A stretch of DNA of 64,000 nt, from NCBI GenBank assembly GCA_947447985.1, contig CANFLX010000001.1, positions 166,841-230,840 on the forward strand, given 5' to 3'. Below the pieces are notes generated by a model. The model saw only the letters and a program-made list of their open reading frames with translations, did no database searches and was not told where the DNA came from. The stretch is from Comamonadaceae bacterium (lineage in GTDB: Bacteria > Pseudomonadota > Gammaproteobacteria > Burkholderiales > Burkholderiaceae_C). Of this stretch, positions 49,454 through 57,712 are shown piece after piece (position 1 is the first letter of the stretch; each line of letters opens with the position of its first letter). A program made the translations under genes and the position numbers.

Positions 49454-51553
49454 ATGACTGCCCACTACCAGGTTCACGGCGATGTTGCCGTTATTACCCT
49501 CGACAACCCGCCGGTCAACGGCCTCGGTTTATCCACCCGCCAGGGGATCGCCCATGGCATGGAGCAAGCGCTTGCCGACGCGGCGGTCACCTCTATCGTG
49601 ATCACTGGCGCGGGCAAGGCCTTCTCCGGTGGCGCGGACATCCGCGAGTTTGGTTCGCCCAAAGCGATGCAGGAGCCCAACCTCAACAGCGTCATCACCT
49701 TGCTCGAAAAATCGACCAAGCCCGTGGTGGCAGCCATTCACACGGTGGCCATGGGCGGCGGTTTGGAGCTGGCACTCGGTTGCCACTACCGTGTCGTTGC
49801 CCCTGGCACCAGCATTGCACTGCCCGAAGTCAAGCTCGGTTTGCTCCCCGGTGCTGGTGGTACGCAGCGCTTGCCACGCGCCTTGGGCGTAGAGCCCGCG
49901 CTCAACATGATCGTCAGCGGCGAGTCCATCAAGGCCGAAATGCTGGCCATGCTGCCTGGCCAAAAACTGTTCGACAAGGTCGCCGCATCGCCTGCTTCTT
50001 TGGCCGATGAGGCCCTGGCCTTTGCCCGCTCGGTCGCTGCGACGCGCCCGTTGCCATTGGTGCGTGATCTGCCCTGCAAACACCCGCTGGGTGACGCGTA
50101 CTTCCAGTTCGTGCGCAACATGGTCGGCGCGGTGTCCAAAAACTATCCCGCTCCTTTGCAATGTGTGGATGCAGTCGAAGCGGCGGCCACCAGCCGCTTC
50201 GAGGCCGGCATGGCCAAAGAGCGCGAGATTTTCATCAATCTGATGTGGACCTCCGAGAGCCGTGCGCTGCGCCACTTGTTCCTGGGTGAGCGCGCTGCGT
50301 CTAAGATTCCGGACGTGCCCTCCGACACCCCGCTGCGCGCGATCAACAGCGTCGCCATCATTGGTGCCGGCACCATGGGCGGCGGCATTGCCATGAACTT
50401 CATGAATGCCGGTGTGCCAGTCAAGATGCTGGAGATGAAGCAAGAAGCCCTGGACCGTGGTCTGGCCACCATCCGTGGCAACTACGAAGCGCAGGTCAAA
50501 AAAGGCAAGCTCAAGCAAGCCAAGTACGACGAGCGCATGGCGCTGTTGTCCACCACCCTGAGCTACGACGATCTGTCGGGCACCGACTTGGTGATTGAAG
50601 CGGTGTTTGAAGAAATCGGCGTCAAAGAAGCCGTTTTCAAAGAGCTCGACCGCGTGATGAAGCCAGGCGCTATTTTGGCGTCCAACACCTCCACGCTGGA
50701 CCTGAACAAAATTGCCTCGTTCACCAAGCGTCCGCAAGACGTGGTGGGCTTGCACTTCTTCAGCCCCGCCAATGTGATGAAGCTGCTCGAAGTCGTGCGC
50801 GGTGAAAAAACCGCCAAAGACGTGATGGCCACCGTCATGGCTGTCGCCAAAAAAATTCGTAAAACTGCCGTGGTGTCTGGCGTGTGCGATGGCTTTATCG
50901 GCAACCGCATGATTGAGCAATACGGCCGCCAAGGTGGCTTCTTGCTGGACGAAGGCTGCACGCCCGAGCAGGTCGACAAGGCGATGGAGAAATTCGGCAT
51001 GGCCATGGGCCCATTCCGCATGGGCGACTTGGCGGGTAACGACATCGGCTGGGCCATCCGCAAACGCCGCGCCACCGAGCGCGCCAACATGAAATACAGC
51101 AAGACCGCAGACTTGCTGTGCGAAAAAGGCCGCTTTGGTCAAAAGACCGGCGCTGGCTGGTACGACTACAAGCCCGGCAAACGCGATGCCATTCCCAACG
51201 CCGAAGTCGTCAAGATGATTGAAGACTACCGTGCCAGCCAAGGCATTACACCGCGCAAGATCAGCGACGAAGAAATCGTGCAGCGCCTCGTGTTCGCACT
51301 CGTCAACGAAGGCGCGCACATTCTGGAAGAGGGCATTGCCAACAAGGCCAGCGACATCGATATTTGCTACATCTTTGGCTACGGCTTCCCTCCCCACCGC
51401 GGTGGCCCCATGTTGTACGCCGACGAGATGGGTCTCTTCAACGTGGTCCAAGCCATGCACCGTTTTGCCCAGAACCCGCGCGACGACGCCGAGTTCTGGA
51501 AGCCCGCCCCCCTGTTGGCCAAGCTGGCCGCAGAAGGCAAAACATTTAACTAA
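49454..51553 (+). CDS. fadB: Bifunctional enoyl-CoA hydratase / 3-hydroxyacyl-CoA dehydrogenase
   Basis: Catalyses two beta-oxidation steps: hydration of 2-enoyl-CoA and NAD-dependent oxidation of 3-hydroxyacyl-CoA. The 699-aa protein has an N-terminal crotonase domain with both catalytic glutamates (AMGGGLELALGCHY about 96-110; ALPEVKLGLLPGAGGTQRLPR about 118-138). The dehydrogenase follows, with NAD motif VAIIGAGTMGGGIAMNF (about 299) and the GLHFFSPANVMKLLEVV catalytic His region (about 432). ATG 49454 has AAGGA upstream; the track start is far too early. fadA follows nine bases after the stop, so fadB-fadA are the two subunits of one complex. Confidence 0.94.
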   Translation: MTAHYQVHGDVAVITLDNPPVNGLGLSTRQGIAHGMEQALADAAVTSIVITGAGKAFSGGADIREFGSPKAMQEPNLNSVITLLEKSTKPVVAAIHTVAMGGGLELALGCHYRVVAPGTSIALPEVKLGLLPGAGGTQRLPRALGVEPALNMIVSGESIKAEMLAMLPGQKLFDKVAASPASLADEALAFARSVAATRPLPLVRDLPCKHPLGDAYFQFVRNMVGAVSKNYPAPLQCVDAVEAAATSRFEAGMAKEREIFINLMWTSESRALRHLFLGERAASKIPDVPSDTPLRAINSVAIIGAGTMGGGIAMNFMNAGVPVKMLEMKQEALDRGLATIRGNYEAQVKKGKLKQAKYDERMALLSTTLSYDDLSGTDLVIEAVFEEIGVKEAVFKELDRVMKPGAILASNTSTLDLNKIASFTKRPQDVVGLHFFSPANVMKLLEVVRGEKTAKDVMATVMAVAKKIRKTAVVSGVCDGFIGNRMIEQYGRQGGFLLDEGCTPEQVDKAMEKFGMAMGPFRMGDLAGNDIGWAIRKRRATERANMKYSKTADLLCEKGRFGQKTGAGWYDYKPGKRDAIPNAEVVKMIEDYRASQGITPRKISDEEIVQRLVFALVNEGAHILEEGIANKASDIDICYIFGYGFPPHRGGPMLYADEMGLFNVVQAMHRFAQNPRDDAEFWKPAPLLAKLAAEGKTFN

Positions 51554-51562
51554 GGAATCGCC

Positions 51563-52738
51563 ATGACTGCAGCAGTAATTGTTTCTACCGCCCGTACCCC
51601 GCTGACCAAAAGCTGGAAAGGTGCTTTCAACATGACCCACGGCGCCACTTTGGGTGGCCACGTGGTGGAACACGCCATCCAGCGCGCCGGCATTGAAGCC
51701 GCCGAGGTGGACGACGTCATCATGGGTTGTGGCACGCCTGAGGGCGCGACCGGTGCCAATATTGCACGCCAGATCGCGCTGCGCGCAGGTTGCCCCGTCA
51801 CCGTGTCGGGCATGACCATCAATCGTTTTTGCTCGTCCGGTTTGCAAACCATTGCCACCGCCGCGCAGCGCATTATTTCCAACGAAGGCGACATTTATGT
51901 GGCCGGTGGTGTGGAAGCCATTTCGTGCACCGCGCAAGAAATGAACAAACACATGCTGAGCGACCCCTGGCTCGAAAAGAACAAGCCCGAGGTCTACTGG
52001 CCCATGCTGCAAACCGCAGAGATGGTGGCCAAGCGCTACGGCATCGGCCGCGAAGCCATGGACCACTACGGCGCGTCCAGCCAGCAAAAAGCCTCGGCCG
52101 CGCTGGAAAAAGGCTTGTTCAAAGATGAAATCGCCCCGATCAAAGTCACCATGGGTGTGGCTGACAAAGTCATGGGCATGATGACCAAACAAGTCACCGT
52201 GAGCGACGACGAAGGCATTCGCGCAGGCACCACCTACGAAGGCATCATGGGTCTGCGTTCGGCATTGCCGGGTGGCCTGGTGTCGGCAGGTAACGCCAGC
52301 CAGCTGTCTGACGGCGCAGGGGCCGTGGTCGTGATGCACGAAAAGCTGGCCGAGCAAAAGGGCTTGAAACCCCTGGGTCGTTTCCTGGGCTTTGCCGTGG
52401 CAGGTTGCGAGCCTGACGAAATGGGTATCGGCCCCGTCTACGCGATCCCCAAAGTGCTCAAGCGCCTGGGTCTGGGCATCAAGGACATCGACCTGTGGGA
52501 GCTCAACGAAGCGTTCGCGGTGCAGGTGCTGTACTGCCGCGACAAGCTGGGCATTCCTGCTGACAAGCTCAACGTCAACGGCGGCGCCATTGCTGTGGGT
52601 CACCCGTTTGGCATGAGCGGCCAGCGTTTGACCGGCCACGCGCTGATCGAAGGCAAGCGCCGTGGTGCCAAGCGCGTGGTCGTGACCATGTGCATTGGCG
52701 GCGGCATGGGTGCCGCCGGCGTGTTCGAGGTGCTGTAA
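51563..52738 (+). CDS. fadA: Acetyl-CoA acyltransferase (3-ketoacyl-CoA thiolase)
   Basis: Cleaves 3-ketoacyl-CoA with CoA, giving acetyl-CoA and a shortened acyl-CoA. The 391-aa protein has the nucleophilic Cys90 in NRFCSSGLQ, the general-base His in [10 protein letters not shown] (about 351) and the second Cys in [12 protein letters not shown] near the C-terminus (about 379). AAGGA lies six bases before the ATG. It is the beta-subunit gene paired with fadB. A biosynthetic acetoacetyl-CoA thiolase is the alternative, but the fadB neighbour and sequence favour the degradative type. Confidence 0.94.
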   Translation: MTAAVIVSTARTPLTKSWKGAFNMTHGATLGGHVVEHAIQRAGIEAAEVDDVIMGCGTPEGATGANIARQIALRAGCPVTVSGMTINRFCSSGLQTIATAAQRIISNEGDIYVAGGVEAISCTAQEMNKHMLSDPWLEKNKPEVYWPMLQTAEMVAKRYGIGREAMDHYGASSQQKASAALEKGLFKDEIAPIKVTMGVADKVMGMMTKQVTVSDDEGIRAGTTYEGIMGLRSALPGGLVSAGNASQLSDGAGAVVVMHEKLAEQKGLKPLGRFLGFAVAGCEPDEMGIGPVYAIPKVLKRLGLGIKDIDLWELNEAFAVQVLYCRDKLGIPADKLNVNGGAIAVGHPFGMSGQRLTGHALIEGKRRGAKRVVVTMCIGGGMGAAGVFEVL

Positions 52739-52787
52739 ACAGCCACGCAATCGGGTTCACTCCCTTTCTCCGTTCGCAGAGGCAGAC

Positions 52788-53204
52788 ATGCACATTGATC
52801 TTGAGACACTGCGCGGTTTCTTCCGCAAAGCGCCCTTCATGACCGACCTGGGTGTCGAGCCTCTCGCGGTCTCGCAAGGCAAAGTCAGCACGCAACTCGT
52901 GGTGCAGCCAAAGCACTTGCAGCACACCGGCGTGGTGCATGCGGGTGTGCTGGCTTCGCTGGCAGACCACACGATGGGGGCTGCGGCACAAACGATGGCG
53001 CCCGACGGGCACTGGGTGGTGACCGCCGAGTTCAAGGTCAACCTGCTGCGCGGTGCCCAAGGCGAGTGCCTGGTCTGCGAAGCCTGGGTGCTCAAGCCCG
53101 GGCGCAGCATCATGTTCACCGAGGCCGAGGTCTACATGGTGGCGGGCGGTGAGCGGCAGTTGGCCGTCAAGGTCTCCGGCACCATGGCGGTGGTCAAAGC
53201 CTAG
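52788..53204 (+). CDS. PaaI-family hotdog thioesterase (first copy)
   Basis: A 138-aa single-hotdog-domain protein that hydrolyses acyl-CoA thioesters. HTGVVHAGVLASLADHTMGAAA (about 44-66) is the PaaI/4HBT active-site helix with its conserved Asp, and VVTAEFKVNLLRGAQGE (about 76-92) is the substrate-facing strand. ATG 52788 is the natural start; the track runs far upstream. It sits between fadA and an acyl-CoA dehydrogenase, so it may release free CoA from stalled acyl-CoAs. The substrate length cannot be read from sequence. An intrinsic terminator lies 34 bases after the stop. Confidence 0.83.
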   Translation: MHIDLETLRGFFRKAPFMTDLGVEPLAVSQGKVSTQLVVQPKHLQHTGVVHAGVLASLADHTMGAAAQTMAPDGHWVVTAEFKVNLLRGAQGECLVCEAWVLKPGRSIMFTEAEVYMVAGGERQLAVKVSGTMAVVKA

Positions 53205-53237
53205 GGGATCCGCGCCCGCGTTTTTACTTCGTATTTC

Positions 53238-53262
53238 AACAGCCCCTTGCGGGCTGTTTTTC
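53238..53262 (+). terminator. Intrinsic terminator just ahead of the acyl-CoA dehydrogenase gene
   Basis: AACAGCCC-CTTGC-GGGCTGTT is followed by TTTTTC, a clean rho-independent shape. It ends only about 15 bases before the next ATG (53277), leaving no room for a full downstream promoter, so it probably permits partial readthrough. Confidence 0.75.
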
Positions 53263-53276
53263 TGGAACCGTTCGCC

Positions 53277-55133
53277 ATGAAACTTCGCGCCACCCTCGAT
53301 TTTTTGCTCAACGACTGGTTGCGCACCACCGAGCTGACACAGCGCCCCCGCTTTGCCGACCATTCGCGCGAGACCTTTGATGCGGTGCTGGACACCTGCG
53401 AGCGCATTGCCCGAGAAAAGTTTGCACCCTTCAACCGGCTGGTGGACGTGGAGGAGCCCCGTTTTGACGGCGAAAAAGTCATTCTTCCCCAAGCCACCCA
53501 CGATGCGGCCAAGGCCTATGCCGAGTCGGGCATGCTCAGCGCCGCGCAAGACTTTGAGATGGGCGGCATGCAGCTGCCCTACAGCGTGGAGGCTGCGGCC
53601 AACGCATTCTTCGCCTGTGCCTCCGTCAGCATTGGCTCAGGCATGCTCACCACGGGCAACGCCAATTTGCTGATGGTGCACGGCACCGAATTGCAAAAGT
53701 CGGTGTTTGCCAAGAACGAATTCAACGGCCGCTTCAGCGGCACCATGTGCCTGAGCGAACCCCAGGCCGGCTCCAGCCTGTCTGACATCACCACCCGTGC
53801 CGTGCCCGACGGCGCGGACTTTGCGTCGGAACCTTTGGGTGCGCGCTACCGGCTCAGGGGTAACAAGATGTGGATCTCCAGCGGCGAGCATGAGCTGAGC
53901 GAAAACATCGTTCATCTGGTGCTGGCCAAGATTCCGGATGCCAATGGCGCCTTGGTGCCGGGTACCCGGGGCATTTCGCTGTTCATCGTGCCCAAAAAAC
54001 TGGTGGGTCTGGACGGCCAGCTCACCGGCGTGCGCAACGACGTGGCCTTGGCAGGCTTGAACCACAAGCTGGGTTGGCGCGGTACCACCAACACCTTGCT
54101 CAATTTTGGCGAGGGTAAATTTCCGGTTGCAGGCGCCGATGGCGGCCCCTACGGCAACGGGGCAGGCGCCATTGGCTACCTGGTGGGCAAGCCCGGCGAG
54201 GGCTTGCGCTGCATGTTCCACATGATGAACGAGGCCCGCATTGGCGTGGGTATTGCAGCCACCATGCTGGGCCTTGCGGGCTATTACGCCAGCCTGGATT
54301 ACGCCAAGAACCGCCCGCAAGGGCGCCCCATTGGAGCCGGCGGAAAAGACGCCTCGCAGCCGCAGGTGCGCATCATTGAACACAGCGACGTCAAACGCAT
54401 GCTGCTGGCACAAAAGTCCTACGGCGAAGGTGCCTTGGCGCTGGCCATGTACTGCGCCCGTCTGGTGGACGAGCAGCACACGGCCGACGCGCAAACGGCG
54501 GACGACGCCCGCCTGCTGCTCGAAGTGCTGACACCGATTGCCAAGAGCTGGCCCAGCGAATGGTGCCTGGAGGCCAATTCCCTGGCCATTCAAATTCACG
54601 GCGGCTATGGCTACACGCGCGACTTCCCGGTAGAGCAGTACTGGCGCGACAACCGCCTCAACATGATCCACGAGGGCGCCCACGGCATTCAGGCCATGGA
54701 CTTGCTGGGCCGCAAAGTGCTGATGGAAAACGGCCGTGGCATGCAACTGCTGGCCGCGCGCATGCAAGCCACGGCCACGCGCGCCGCTGCCTTGCCCTCG
54801 CTGTCTGCACACGCCGACGCTTTGCGCACGGCCTTGGCCCAGGTGGGTGCTGCGACCCAAGCCGCCTGGTCCACGGGCGCGCCCAGCGAAGCACTGGCCA
54901 ATGCGGTGCCGTATATGCAGGCCTTTGGGCACACAGTGCTGGCCTGGATTTGGCTGGAAGTTTCGCTGGCGGCCTTGCACCAGGATCCGCAGCAATCGCA
55001 CATTGACACACAAGGACGTCTGGGCGCGGCGCGCTTTTTCTTCCATTACGAATTGCCGAAAATCGGCGCTTGGTTGTCCGTGGTGCAAACCCGTGACATG
55101 ACCTGTGCAACTTTCCCTGAGGACGCTTTCTGA
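53277..55133 (+). CDS. Acyl-CoA dehydrogenase (long, about 600-aa class)
   Basis: A flavoprotein that introduces the 2,3 double bond in acyl-CoA and passes electrons to ETF. The 618-aa protein has the FAD/acyl-CoA motif CLSEPQAGSSLSDITTRA (about 160-177), GNKMWISSGEHE (about 198), the catalytic-base region YGYTRDFPVEQYWRDNRLNMIHEGAHGIQAMDLLGRKV (about 445-482) and an extra C-terminal helical domain (about 490-618). This is the larger DmdC/FadE5-like architecture, not the 380-aa class. It lies downstream of the terminator at 53238-53262; GGAA serves as a weak ribosome binding site. Its stop overlaps the start of a 74-aa microprotein. Confidence 0.92.
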   Translation: MKLRATLDFLLNDWLRTTELTQRPRFADHSRETFDAVLDTCERIAREKFAPFNRLVDVEEPRFDGEKVILPQATHDAAKAYAESGMLSAAQDFEMGGMQLPYSVEAAANAFFACASVSIGSGMLTTGNANLLMVHGTELQKSVFAKNEFNGRFSGTMCLSEPQAGSSLSDITTRAVPDGADFASEPLGARYRLRGNKMWISSGEHELSENIVHLVLAKIPDANGALVPGTRGISLFIVPKKLVGLDGQLTGVRNDVALAGLNHKLGWRGTTNTLLNFGEGKFPVAGADGGPYGNGAGAIGYLVGKPGEGLRCMFHMMNEARIGVGIAATMLGLAGYYASLDYAKNRPQGRPIGAGGKDASQPQVRIIEHSDVKRMLLAQKSYGEGALALAMYCARLVDEQHTADAQTADDARLLLEVLTPIAKSWPSEWCLEANSLAIQIHGGYGYTRDFPVEQYWRDNRLNMIHEGAHGIQAMDLLGRKVLMENGRGMQLLAARMQATATRAAALPSLSAHADALRTALAQVGAATQAAWSTGAPSEALANAVPYMQAFGHTVLAWIWLEVSLAALHQDPQQSHIDTQGRLGAARFFFHYELPKIGAWLSVVQTRDMTCATFPEDAF

Positions 55134-55357
55134 TGGCCTTTTTCAAAAAATACAACGGCACCACCGACAAACGCCTGCTGCGCCTGGAGCGCTGGACCTG
55201 GGTCTTGATTTACGGCGGCCTGCTGACCAGTGCCGTGGCGTACTTCATGCCCGCCAATGCAGATGGCAGCTTGAACCTGGCGCTCAGCGCGGGTGCCTTG
55301 GCGGTGCTGGCAGGCGTGGCCCTGATTGGGGTGCGCTCGCGCCTGCACGGCGAATAA
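55133..55357 (+). CDS. Two-helix membrane microprotein, unknown function
   Basis: A 74-aa protein with a charged N-terminus (FFKKYNGTTDKRLLRLER) and two hydrophobic segments (about 22-40 and 48-66) split by a short polar loop, ending in RSRLHGE. I do not recognise a family. Its start shares one base with the acyl-CoA dehydrogenase stop (TGATG), so translation is coupled and the protein is probably real. A role as membrane tether or partner for the dehydrogenase would fit the position but is speculation. A T-rich stretch, then the SDR gene, follows. Confidence 0.62.
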   Translation: MAFFKKYNGTTDKRLLRLERWTWVLIYGGLLTSAVAYFMPANADGSLNLALSAGALAVLAGVALIGVRSRLHGE

Positions 55358-55399
55358 ACGCCACCTTCCCATTTTTTTTCACTTTCTTGAGGACTTCGC

Positions 55400-56191
55400 A
55401 TGACCCGCACCATCCAGCAGCTTTTTGACTTGACCGGAAAAACCGCCCTGGTCACCGGAGGCTCCCGCGGCCTCGGCCTGCAAATGGCCCATGCCTTGGG
55501 GGAAGCCGGTGCCCGCGTCTTGATCAGCTCGCGCAAGGCCGAAGACCTGGAGCAGGCCGTCGCTGAACTGCAAGCCGCAGGCATTGACGCGCGCTGGGTC
55601 GCCGCCGATTGCGCCAAAGACAGCGAAATCACCCGCTTGGTCGATGAAACCCTGCAACGCATGGGCGACATCGATATTCTGGTCAACAACGCGGGTGCGG
55701 CCTGGGGCTCGCCCGCCGAAGACCATCCGGTGGACGCCTGGGACAAGGTGATGAACCTCAATGTGCGCGGCTACTTTTTGCTCAGCCAGGCCGTGGCCAA
55801 GCGCAGCATGATTGCGCGCCGCAGCGGTCGCATCATCAACGTCGCTTCCATTGCCGGTTTGGGCGGCAACCCCGAGGGCATGAACACCATCGCCTACAAC
55901 ACCTCCAAGGGCGCGGTGATCAACTTCACCCGCACCCTGGGCGCGGAGTGGGGCAAGTACAACATCACCGTCAACGCCATATGCCCTGGCTTTTTCCCCA
56001 GCAAGATGACCGCAGGCACCTTGAAGGCCATGGGTGAAGACCGGCTCGCTGCGGGCGCACCGCTCAAGCGCCTGGGCGACGACGAGGACCTCAAAGGCCT
56101 GTGCCTTTTGTACGCCTCCGACGCGGGCAAGCACATCACCGGCCAATGGCTGGCAGTGGACGGCGGCGTGAGCGTGGTGTCGGGTGGCTGA
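55400..56191 (+). CDS. Short-chain dehydrogenase/reductase (RhlG/FabG-like)
   Basis: A 263-aa NAD(P)-dependent oxidoreductase. The cofactor motif TGGSRGLGLQ (about 19-28), NNAGA (about 96-100), catalytic Ser in INVASIAG (about 147), and YNTSKGA (Tyr about 166, Lys about 170) are intact. The sequence resembles RhlG-like 3-oxoacyl reductases, suggesting an acyl-CoA or hydroxyacyl intermediate as substrate, in line with the neighbours. GAGGA precedes the ATG, itself preceded by a run of eight Ts. The stop overlaps the next gene. Confidence 0.87.
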   Translation: MTRTIQQLFDLTGKTALVTGGSRGLGLQMAHALGEAGARVLISSRKAEDLEQAVAELQAAGIDARWVAADCAKDSEITRLVDETLQRMGDIDILVNNAGAAWGSPAEDHPVDAWDKVMNLNVRGYFLLSQAVAKRSMIARRSGRIINVASIAGLGGNPEGMNTIAYNTSKGAVINFTRTLGAEWGKYNITVNAICPGFFPSKMTAGTLKAMGEDRLAAGAPLKRLGDDEDLKGLCLLYASDAGKHITGQWLAVDGGVSVVSGG

Positions 56192-56678
56192 TGCCGCGGT
56201 GCCGTCCGGCGGGGCGGCCTTTGCCGACTGGGAGAAAGTGCTCGGCTTTGGGGTCGACATTCCTTTTGTCCGGCACCTGGGCTTTGTGTTGACGCAGTTT
56301 GCTGACGGTAAGTCAGAAATCAGCTACACCGCCCAGCCCGAGCACCTGAATTCATTTGCCGTTACCCACGGTGGTGCTTTGATGACCTTGCTGGACGTGT
56401 CCATGGCCACGGCCGCGCGCAGCGAAACGCCTGAGCAGGGCGTGGTGACGATTGAGATGAAAACCAGCTTTATGCACCCCGCATCAGGTCCGCTCGTGGC
56501 CCGAGGCACCTTGGTGCATCGCACCAAGACCATGGCATTCACACAGTCCACGATTTTTGACGCCCAGGGCCACGCCTGCGCAAGCGCCATGGGCACCTTC
56601 AAATACGTCAGGGCCGCGACGGGTTCAACCCGCATCGCCACCCCCGCGGCTGCTGGCGCCCCGATTTCCACCGACTAA
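56184..56678 (+). CDS. PaaI-family hotdog thioesterase (second copy)
   Basis: A 164-aa hotdog-fold protein. The active-site helix AVTHGGALMTLLDVSMATAAR (about 58-78) has the family His and Asp, and VVTIEMKTSFMHPASG is the opposing strand. The start is GTG 56184, overlapping the SDR stop; no ATG in frame fits better. It is distinct from the first PaaI copy 3.4 kb upstream, with little visible identity beyond family motifs. Two thioesterases in one cluster suggest different acyl chain substrates. Confidence 0.78.
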   Translation: MADAAVPSGGAAFADWEKVLGFGVDIPFVRHLGFVLTQFADGKSEISYTAQPEHLNSFAVTHGGALMTLLDVSMATAARSETPEQGVVTIEMKTSFMHPASGPLVARGTLVHRTKTMAFTQSTIFDAQGHACASAMGTFKYVRAATGSTRIATPAAAGAPISTD

Positions 56679-56695
56679 CCAAAAAGAGACCCACC

Positions 56696-57712
56696 ATGCC
56701 CGTCAATCGCCAATTCCACCTCGACAACCGCCCCCAGGGCGAGGCGCAAGCCAGTAACTTCCGCTTGGTTATCGCCGACACCCCGGCGCTGCAAGACGGT
56801 GAGGTGCTGGTGCGCCACCATTTCTTGAGCTTGGACCCCTATATGCGCGGGCGCATGAACGACGCCAAGAGCTACGCGCAGCCCCAGGCCCTGGGCCAAA
56901 CCATGCAGGGTGGCACCGTGGGTGAGGTGGTCGAGTCCCGCAATGCCCGCTACCCCGTGGGCACCCAGGTGGTGGGCATGGGCGGTTGGCAGGAATACAG
57001 CGTGGTCAACGCCGAACTGCCGGGCGCACTGCGCGCCGTGGACACCACCCATGTGCCGCTGAGCGCCTACCTGGGTGCCGTTGGCATGCCGGGCGTCACG
57101 GCCTACTATGGCCTGGTGCACATCATTGCCCCCAAAGCGGGTGAAACCATGGTGGTCAGCGCCGCCACGGGTGCCGTGGGCAGTGCCTTCGCCGCCCTGA
57201 GCAAAGCACGCGGATGCCGCACCGTGGGCATTGCCGGTGGTGCCGAAAAATGCGCCTATGCGGTGGACGAACTCGGTTTTGATGCCTGCATTGATTACAA
57301 ACAGCACAGCACCGCTGCCAGCCTGTCTGCGGCCATCCCACAGGCCTGCCCCAACGGCATTGACGGGTATTTTGAAAACGTGGGTGGCATGGTGCTCGAC
57401 GCGGTGCTGCCGCGCCTGAACGCCTTTGGCCGCATCGCCGTGTGCGGAATGATCGCGGGCTACAACGGCGCGCCGCTGCCCATGACGCAGCCTTCCCTGA
57501 TTTTGATGCAGCGCCTCAAAATCGAAGGCTTTATCGTCAGCGAGCACATGGAGGTCTGGCCCGCCGCCTTGGCCGAACTCGGCACCCTGGTGGCCACGGG
57601 CAAGCTGCGCGCCCGCGAGAGCATTGCCCAGGGCCTGGAGAGCGCCCCTGAGGCCTTTTTGGGCCTGCTCAAGGGCAAGAACTTCGGCAAACAACTCGTC
57701 AAGCTGATTTAA
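56696..57712 (+). CDS. NADPH-dependent medium-chain reductase (CurA/PTGR-like)
   Basis: A 338-aa zinc-free medium-chain dehydrogenase/reductase. DPYMRGRMNDAKSYAQP (about 47-63) and GMPGVTAYYGL (about 127) are the hallmarks of the leukotriene B4 12-hydroxydehydrogenase/curcumin reductase group. VSAATGAVGSAFAALSKARG (about 150-170) is the nucleotide-binding fold. Members reduce enone or enal double bonds, so a 2-enoyl-type substrate is plausible. The next gene starts directly after its TAA. It starts 17 bases after the thioesterase with an AAAGAGA box. Confidence 0.86.
   Translation: MPVNRQFHLDNRPQGEAQASNFRLVIADTPALQDGEVLVRHHFLSLDPYMRGRMNDAKSYAQPQALGQTMQGGTVGEVVESRNARYPVGTQVVGMGGWQEYSVVNAELPGALRAVDTTHVPLSAYLGAVGMPGVTAYYGLVHIIAPKAGETMVVSAATGAVGSAFAALSKARGCRTVGIAGGAEKCAYAVDELGFDACIDYKQHSTAASLSAAIPQACPNGIDGYFENVGGMVLDAVLPRLNAFGRIAVCGMIAGYNGAPLPMTQPSLILMQRLKIEGFIVSEHMEVWPAALAELGTLVATGKLRARESIAQGLESAPEAFLGLLKGKNFGKQLVKLI

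Noticed and set aside
49529-52750. 1073-codon antisense ORF opposite fadB and fadA
   Set aside because: Shadow of two well-supported enzymes. No domain or signal is recognisable in the translation.
55349-55362. GGCG-AATAAA-CGCC hairpin at the end of the 74-aa gene followed by a T run
   Set aside because: The stem is only 4 bp and is separated from the T run by 10 bases, so it is not a credible terminator.
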